Assembly (NCBI GenBank): GCA_030424825.1
Contig: JAUHWE010000126.1
Location: forward strand, 1-9,936
Reading direction: 5' to 3'
Length of the DNA: 9,936 nt
Source of the DNA: Verrucomicrobiia bacterium
GTDB lineage: Bacteria > Verrucomicrobiota > Verrucomicrobiia > Opitutales > Opitutaceae
Below the pieces are notes generated by a model, which was not told where the DNA came from, ran no database searches, and saw only the letters and a program-made list of their open reading frames with translations. The number at the start of each line of letters is the position of its first letter. Within the stretch, counting starts at the first letter, position 1. This document shows, piece after piece, positions 6,969-9,936 of the stretch. Made by a program: the position numbers and the translations under genes.

Positions 6969-7399
6969 TCGTCTTTTCTCTGATCCAGTGGTGTTAAAAC
7001 GGAAACACACAAGGTTTGCCAGCGAATGCGACCTCATTGTTGCTCGCGTTCGAAAGGGTCACCAATTCAAATTCGTTGATCGAAAGGTTCTCAAACGGAA
7101 AGGGACCGCTCAAAAGAGAACAATAAACCAAAATCGCCCATAATAGAAGCTGCGATGCATCGAGAGCTAGTTGGAGTAAGGTCATGAAGGTTGGGTGGAG
7201 AAATTCGGATAACAACGAAATTCAATCTGGAATTAGACATCGTCTGGAACACGCGGTCAAGCTCATCCGCTACTCTGACCTAGAGCCCCACGGTGACCTT
7301 GACGGCTGGCGGGCCGCCCAAGAACGAAACGCTCAGGGGGAGTAGTTCCAAACATTGGGACAAGACCACTGGCAGAAATAGGCAATGGATCATTTCCGC
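6969..7399. other. Intergenic region upstream of the metalloprotease gene
   Basis: This stretch of about 430 bases lies between the metalloprotease start and the second long repeat. I see no confident gene or promoter. On the minus strand, a 63-codon frame starts at the ATG at 7185-7183 and ends at 6994, 25 bases before the protease start. It has a hydrophobic N-terminus and ends C-V-F-P-F; it could be a leader peptide or chance. On the plus strand a 53-codon frame with a good ribosome site is listed separately. The part from about 7250 to 7345 is richer in GC than the rest and may have a different origin. Confidence 0.4.
7184..7345 (+). CDS. Possible small protein (53 residues), unrecognised
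   Basis: ATG at 7184 is preceded by GGAG (7173-7176) at ideal spacing. The frame reads M-K-V-G-W-R-N-S-D at the start and R-L-E-H-A-V-K-L-I-R-Y-S-D-L-E-P-H-G-D-L-D-G-W-R in two parts near the middle, ending with TAG at 7343-7345. The product would be charged, soluble and without a signal peptide. I do not recognise it. It lies between two minus-strand genes and ends about 55 bases before the second long repeat. A shorter minus-strand frame overlaps its start, so at most one of the two is likely to be real. It could also be a remnant of a longer gene. Confidence 0.22.
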   Translation: MKVGWRNSDNNEIQSGIRHRLEHAVKLIRYSDLEPHGDLDGWRAAQERNAQGE

Positions 7400-7534
7400 T
7401 CGCAGACCCTGGCTGATCGACGATATTGGCTTTTTGTAGATGCAAACGCTGGTAGCATAGTCGATCACACTCCTTCTCTGAAGCGATGGCGGCGCCCTGC
7501 CATCTGTTTAAGAGAAATACCTCACTATCCGCTC
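7400..7534. repeat. Long direct repeat, copy 2 (135 bp)
   Basis: This is the partner of 2948-3094, in the same orientation and about 4.45 kb away. It lies 11 bases beyond the stop codon of the minus-strand esterase gene. Here the inverted pair is TGATCGAC (7414-7421) and GTCGATCA (7460-7467), a perfect 8-bp match around a 38-base loop. In copy 1 the second of these arms reads GGCGATCA and instead pairs with a segment missing from copy 2. The two copies bracket the whole metalloprotease gene, so homologous recombination between them would delete or circularise it. Confidence 0.85.
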
Positions 7535-7545
7535 GACGCGTAATG

Positions 7546-8619
7546 CTATTTCATGGAAAACCACTTGCGGAGCCAATCCATCTGCTCTTCGACGGAAGCC
7601 TCTTTCACGCCCTTAATTTTGCAGGGCAGGCCGATTTCGTCGTAGTGGTCTTTGAAATACTTTCCAAACGCAATATGATGGGCGTATTTCGATTGTGCCG
7701 TATCGGAGGGAAGCGGCTGGCCATTCCATTCACTCAAGCTTTCAGGATGGATTAGGAAAACCGGAGGATCATCGCTGGAAACATGATTCAGAGCCGTTGC
7801 CTTGTGGGCAATTTTTCGATACCTAGGTTCTGCCAGCTTTTCCTTAAACGCATCGATGGGCATCCGTTTGATTCCATAGAAGTCGTAGGTGGAGCTATGG
7901 GCATCGTTGCCTTGATAGATTTTGTCCCAGATGAAAAAGGGGTCGTTGCTCGTTTGAGAATTGAAGCCGATAATGGTCGTGAGCCGTGTTGATTCCTGTG
8001 ATACGGGATCATTGCTATTGAGATCTGCAAGGTCATCGTGAACGGCCAGCCATACAGACATGTTTCCTCCGGCGCTGCTGCCTGTCATTGCCACGCGGCT
8101 GGGATCGATTCCCCACGATGCGGCATGATAGCGCACATATTGAATCACCCGGGCCGCATCCATATGTGATGCGGGGAATGGGGCTTGGGTGACGTATCTA
8201 TAATTTGCCATAACGACTGAAATTCCGTTCTCCAGACAGGCCATGGCAAGGGGGTCTCCGTAATACCTGGACTTGTCGCCCCCGACAAAACCTCCCGGAT
8301 GAAAAAAGAGCACAATCGGAGTGGGTTCACTCGAATCCGCTTTCCAGAAATCCAAGGTGTTTCTCCAGTTGGGGCCATACGCATGCTCTGCGAGTGTCCT
8401 TTCGGGCATCTTTGCTAATTGGCTTCTTTGCTTTGCAGCGTAGTTCTCTATTTTGCGATGCTTCGAGGCTTCCTGCTCGGTCAATATCCCATCGTAATTA
8501 TAATCGGCTTGCGGGTTGCTTTCAAAATAAGCGTTCAACCGAGCATCTGTTTCGTGACTGGATTGTCCGTAGATATATAAAGGGGTGATAAAGAGAAGGA
8601 TACTTAAGAGGGATTTCAT
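7546..8619 (-). CDS. Exported alpha/beta-hydrolase (esterase/lipase fold) with N-terminal EF-hand loop
   Basis: The product has 357 residues. Residues 1-18 form a signal peptide (K2, hydrophobic core, likely cut after I-Y-G). One EF-type loop follows: D39-x-N-x-D-G-I-L-T-x-x-E50. The hydrolase domain starts near 80. The oxyanion motif is H107-P-G-G110 rather than H-G-G-G. The nucleophile elbow is G180-S-S182-A-G184, with S182 as catalytic serine. D283-D-P-P-V-F-L-I-H marks the strand before the acid. The usual H-G-x-x-D acid loop here reads H291-P-E-S-L, and no histidine is found in the last 30 residues, where the catalytic His normally sits. H314-H315 before F318-G is the only nearby candidate. 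I recall related planctomycete and verrucomicrobial hydrolases with a similar H-H-x-x-F-G, so this may be a subfamily trait. It is closest to the acetylesterase/BD-FAE group; carbohydrate or polyester de-esterification is plausible but unproven. The start is the only sensible ATG; AGGA lies somewhat far upstream. Confidence 0.82.
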   Translation of the reverse strand: MKSLLSILLFITPLYIYGQSSHETDARLNAYFESNPQADYNYDGILTEQEASKHRKIENYAAKQRSQLAKMPERTLAEHAYGPNWRNTLDFWKADSSEPTPIVLFFHPGGFVGGDKSRYYGDPLAMACLENGISVVMANYRYVTQAPFPASHMDAARVIQYVRYHAASWGIDPSRVAMTGSSAGGNMSVWLAVHDDLADLNSNDPVSQESTRLTTIIGFNSQTSNDPFFIWDKIYQGNDAHSSTYDFYGIKRMPIDAFKEKLAEPRYRKIAHKATALNHVSSDDPPVFLIHPESLSEWNGQPLPSDTAQSKYAHHIAFGKYFKDHYDEIGLPCKIKGVKEASVEEQMDWLRKWFSMK

Positions 8620-9322
8620 ATATTTAAAGATTTCCTGCCTGTGGATGAAGAGTCAATTCAAATGCAGCTACAGAAAATTGTGCTGGTCATTCCAAGGCTA
8701 TGGGGAAAATCGCGGTTTCAACCTGTCTGAAGGTGCGATAAAATGACCTCATGCTATTCGTTGTCGGGACGAGGATTTTCCAGCAACAAAAGGATCTTTT
8801 AGGCTATGGGATCGTTTGAGACAAGCGTGTCCGGAATGTCTAATCACTGCAAGAGATGCGCAAGAGAATCGACGTATCGTTTGTCCGTGTAGGCTTGATG
8901 ATCAGTACGTGGTCAACGGGAAGGTTTCGATCAGTTCGAAAGAGACAATGTATGTGGTGTTCCTCCTGTTCCGGTAGAGCGTATTCAGCGAACGAGCCCT
9001 TGTGTACGTGCTTCTCGAAACTCCTGAATATTTTTACTTTCTTGAATACGACTCGACAGCGAGATGCTTGATGAATCTTGAGTACAGCTATGGATCAACA
9101 CTTTCCACCATTTGACGATTCAAGCGTGTTTAACCCATAATCCCTTAGGTAGCAACTTGATTAAAGATTCTTTCATGCAATTTGGTATGGGAGAGAGTCT
9201 AACTGGGGAGAGCTATCAGCGGAGAATGATTTAATTGAAGGTTCCATTGGTGAAGCCTTGCATCGGATTATGTTTTGTGTAAAAGCGGTTAGATTCTAGG
9301 CCCTGCTTGTTGTTGCATTGTC
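8620..9322. other. Gene-poor region of about 700 bases, possibly decayed
   Basis: No intact gene is evident on either strand. The first 100 bases must hold the promoter of the minus-strand esterase gene; a TTGACT is visible on that strand about 45 bases before its start, but without a good -10. From 8750 to 9110 all three plus-strand frames contain protein-like segments cut by stops, including a possible zinc-ribbon remnant listed separately. From 9165 to 9299 there is a 44-codon stretch without a start codon. The right end must contain the promoter for the plus-strand pair starting at 9368; I cannot identify it. Confidence 0.45.
8751..8892 (+). pseudogene. Possible remnant of a small zinc-ribbon protein gene
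   Basis: A frame from the ATG at 8751 encodes M-L-F-V-V-G-T-R-I-F and then K-D-L-L-G-Y-G before stopping. Starting in the Gly codon region near 8806, the +1 frame continues S-F-E-T-S-V-S-G-M-S-N-H-C-K-R-C-A-R-E-S-T-Y-R (in two parts) and stops at 8892. A start of the form F-x-x-G-T-R, followed by a C-x-x-C some 25 residues on, resembles the zinc-ribbon family of small proteins (zinc_ribbon_15 type). One frameshift and a premature stop would explain the broken state. There is no ribosome site, and similarity this short could be chance. Confidence 0.22.
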
Positions 9323-9367
9323 TTGCTCTGGCAACCTCATGAGGGGCTGCTAGATTACCAACTCTTT

Positions 9368-9550
9368 ATGAATACCTACCTCGAGTGCAACGTAGCGGCT
9401 TTGTTGAACCTTGCGTACAGTCAACGGAAGAGAGCTCCGTTGTTCGAAAGCGATGATTGGTTGCTCGATAAGTGGGGTATCGGGGAACTTGCTGACAAAG
9501 GAGGTTGCAAGCAGTATGCTCGAATAAGAAAGGCAGAAGAGGCAAAATGA
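9368..9550 (+). CDS. Small hypothetical protein, coupled to the next gene
   Basis: The ATG at 9368 gives 60 residues; an in-frame TTG at 9323 would add 15 (L-L-W-Q-P-H-E-G and on). Neither start has a clear ribosome site. The N-terminal third is mildly hydrophobic (C-N-V-A-A-L-L-N-L-A-Y). The rest is charged, with the segment E-S-D-D-W-L-L-D-K-W-G-I-G-E-L-A-D and a basic tail K-Q-Y-A-R-I-R-K-A-E-E-A-K. I do not recognise a family. Its stop overlaps the next gene's start in ATGA, suggesting translational coupling and a functional link with the secreted protein downstream. The overlap is the main support for it being real. Confidence 0.42.
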   Translation: MNTYLECNVAALLNLAYSQRKRAPLFESDDWLLDKWGIGELADKGGCKQYARIRKAEEAK

Positions 9551-9936
9551 TTCGACGTTTAAGTTTTGATGAGAAACTCGTTAGATTTTGGCAATCCGTT
9601 TCGTTTTTGGCTGGGGCTTTGGGGGGCTGGTTTTCAAAGGCGATACGATGTGGTGCACTAGGCACGGCAGCGATTTTTCTGTTTCTTACGCAACTAAGTG
9701 GCGCTGAGCAGGAATTGGAGTTTGAGGGATCTGTTTGGGAAGGTTCGGGGACGCATGCTTGGATCCTTGAAGACGAGAGCCTTACCGTTTCCGGTGCAGG
9801 GATTGAGCAGTCTTTGTCGATCGAAACGACGGGGCCGGCAGTTCTGTCATTTTCGGGTGAAGTGGACAATGCGCATACGCAAGGATCCTATTTAAGAATT
9901 TACATAGACGGCGAATTGCTTTGGGAGCAGCGGGCG
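9547..9936 (+). CDS. Secreted beta-sandwich protein, N-terminal part
   Basis: An open frame from the ATG at 9547 runs through the right edge with 130 codons visible. GAGG lies five bases before the start. The N-terminus is unusual: a basic n-region of about 33 residues (M-I-R-R-L-S-F-D-E-K and on) precedes a hydrophobic stretch at 37-50 (L-G-T-A-A-I-F-L-F-L-T-Q-L), with likely cleavage after S-G-A53. From 54 on the sequence is beta-rich. The pair T-G-P-A-V-L-S-F-S-G (95-104) and L-R-I-Y-I-D-G-E (116-123) matches a sandwich domain common in large secreted verrucomicrobial proteins, where 'G-P-G-x-L-x-F' and 'L-x-F-x-I-D-G' strands alternate. It is probably the first of several extracellular domains, and its function is unknown. 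The overlap with the upstream stop indicates one operon. Confidence 0.72.
   Translation, partial: MIRRLSFDEKLVRFWQSVSFLAGALGGWFSKAIRCGALGTAAIFLFLTQLSGAEQELEFEGSVWEGSGTHAWILEDESLTVSGAGIEQSLSIETTGPAVLSFSGEVDNAHTQGSYLRIYIDGELLWEQRA

Noticed and set aside
6969..7037. ATG at 7037 as start of the metalloprotease
   Set aside because: It adds 23 residues before the basic start of the signal peptide and has no ribosome site; the ATG at 6968 has a purine-rich one.
6994..7185. Small minus-strand frame ending C-V-F-P-F as a fibronectin type II start
   Set aside because: Only five residues match before the stop codon and the disulphide pattern of the domain cannot be present, so chance is likelier.
9366..9869. 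A 167-codon minus-strand open frame
   Set aside because: It is antisense to the coupled plus-strand pair, is rich in Ser/Pro/Arg with no recognisable domain, and has no ribosome site.

Overview
The window looks like part of a chromosome from a heterotrophic member of the Verrucomicrobiota or a close relative (Planctomycetota-Verrucomicrobiota-Chlamydiota group). The reasons are indirect. Several predicted proteins are secreted. EF-hand-type calcium loops are attached to hydrolases. One very large exported protein combines a metzincin protease, PKD domains, RCC1 repeats and the C-terminal layout typical of that phylum (an Asp-rich loop followed by a small beta-rich domain). Shine-Dalgarno sites are often weak. 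No rRNA, tRNA or core housekeeping gene is present to confirm this placement.

Layout, left to right. (1) 1-229, minus: the first 76 codons of an amidohydrolase-family metal-dependent hydrolase. (2) 512-1687, plus, divergent from (1): an exported serine beta-lactamase-fold hydrolase with two C-terminal EF-hand loops. (3) 1847-2943, plus: a type II toxin-antitoxin module, with a Phd/YefM-like antitoxin overlapping a zeta-type kinase toxin by one base. It is preceded by an imperfect inverted repeat and a compact promoter/operator region. (4) 3228-6968, minus: a 1246-residue exported metzincin with two PKD domains and fourteen RCC1 repeats in two blocks of seven. (5) 7546-8619, minus: an exported alpha/beta-hydrolase (esterase/lipase fold) with an N-terminal EF-hand loop. 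(6) 8620-9322: a gene-poor stretch that may hold decayed coding sequence. (7) 9368-9936, plus: a small hypothetical gene overlapping (ATGA) the start of a secreted beta-sandwich protein that runs off the right edge.

The most notable structural feature is a pair of about 140-bp direct repeats, at 2948-3094 and 7400-7534. Each lies just 3' of a minus-strand gene, and together they bracket the giant metalloprotease gene. The left copy also begins five bases after the zeta toxin stop codon. The [gene][repeat] arrangement and the adjacent toxin-antitoxin module suggest a mobile or recombination-prone accessory region, although no integrase, transposase or canonical attC core motif is visible.

No single pathway links these genes. 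The amidohydrolase, serine hydrolase, metalloprotease and esterase are all hydrolases, three of them predicted to be exported and three carrying calcium-loop motifs. This would suit scavenging or modification of external polymers, but that is inference. The toxin-antitoxin pair is a self-contained stability or stress module.
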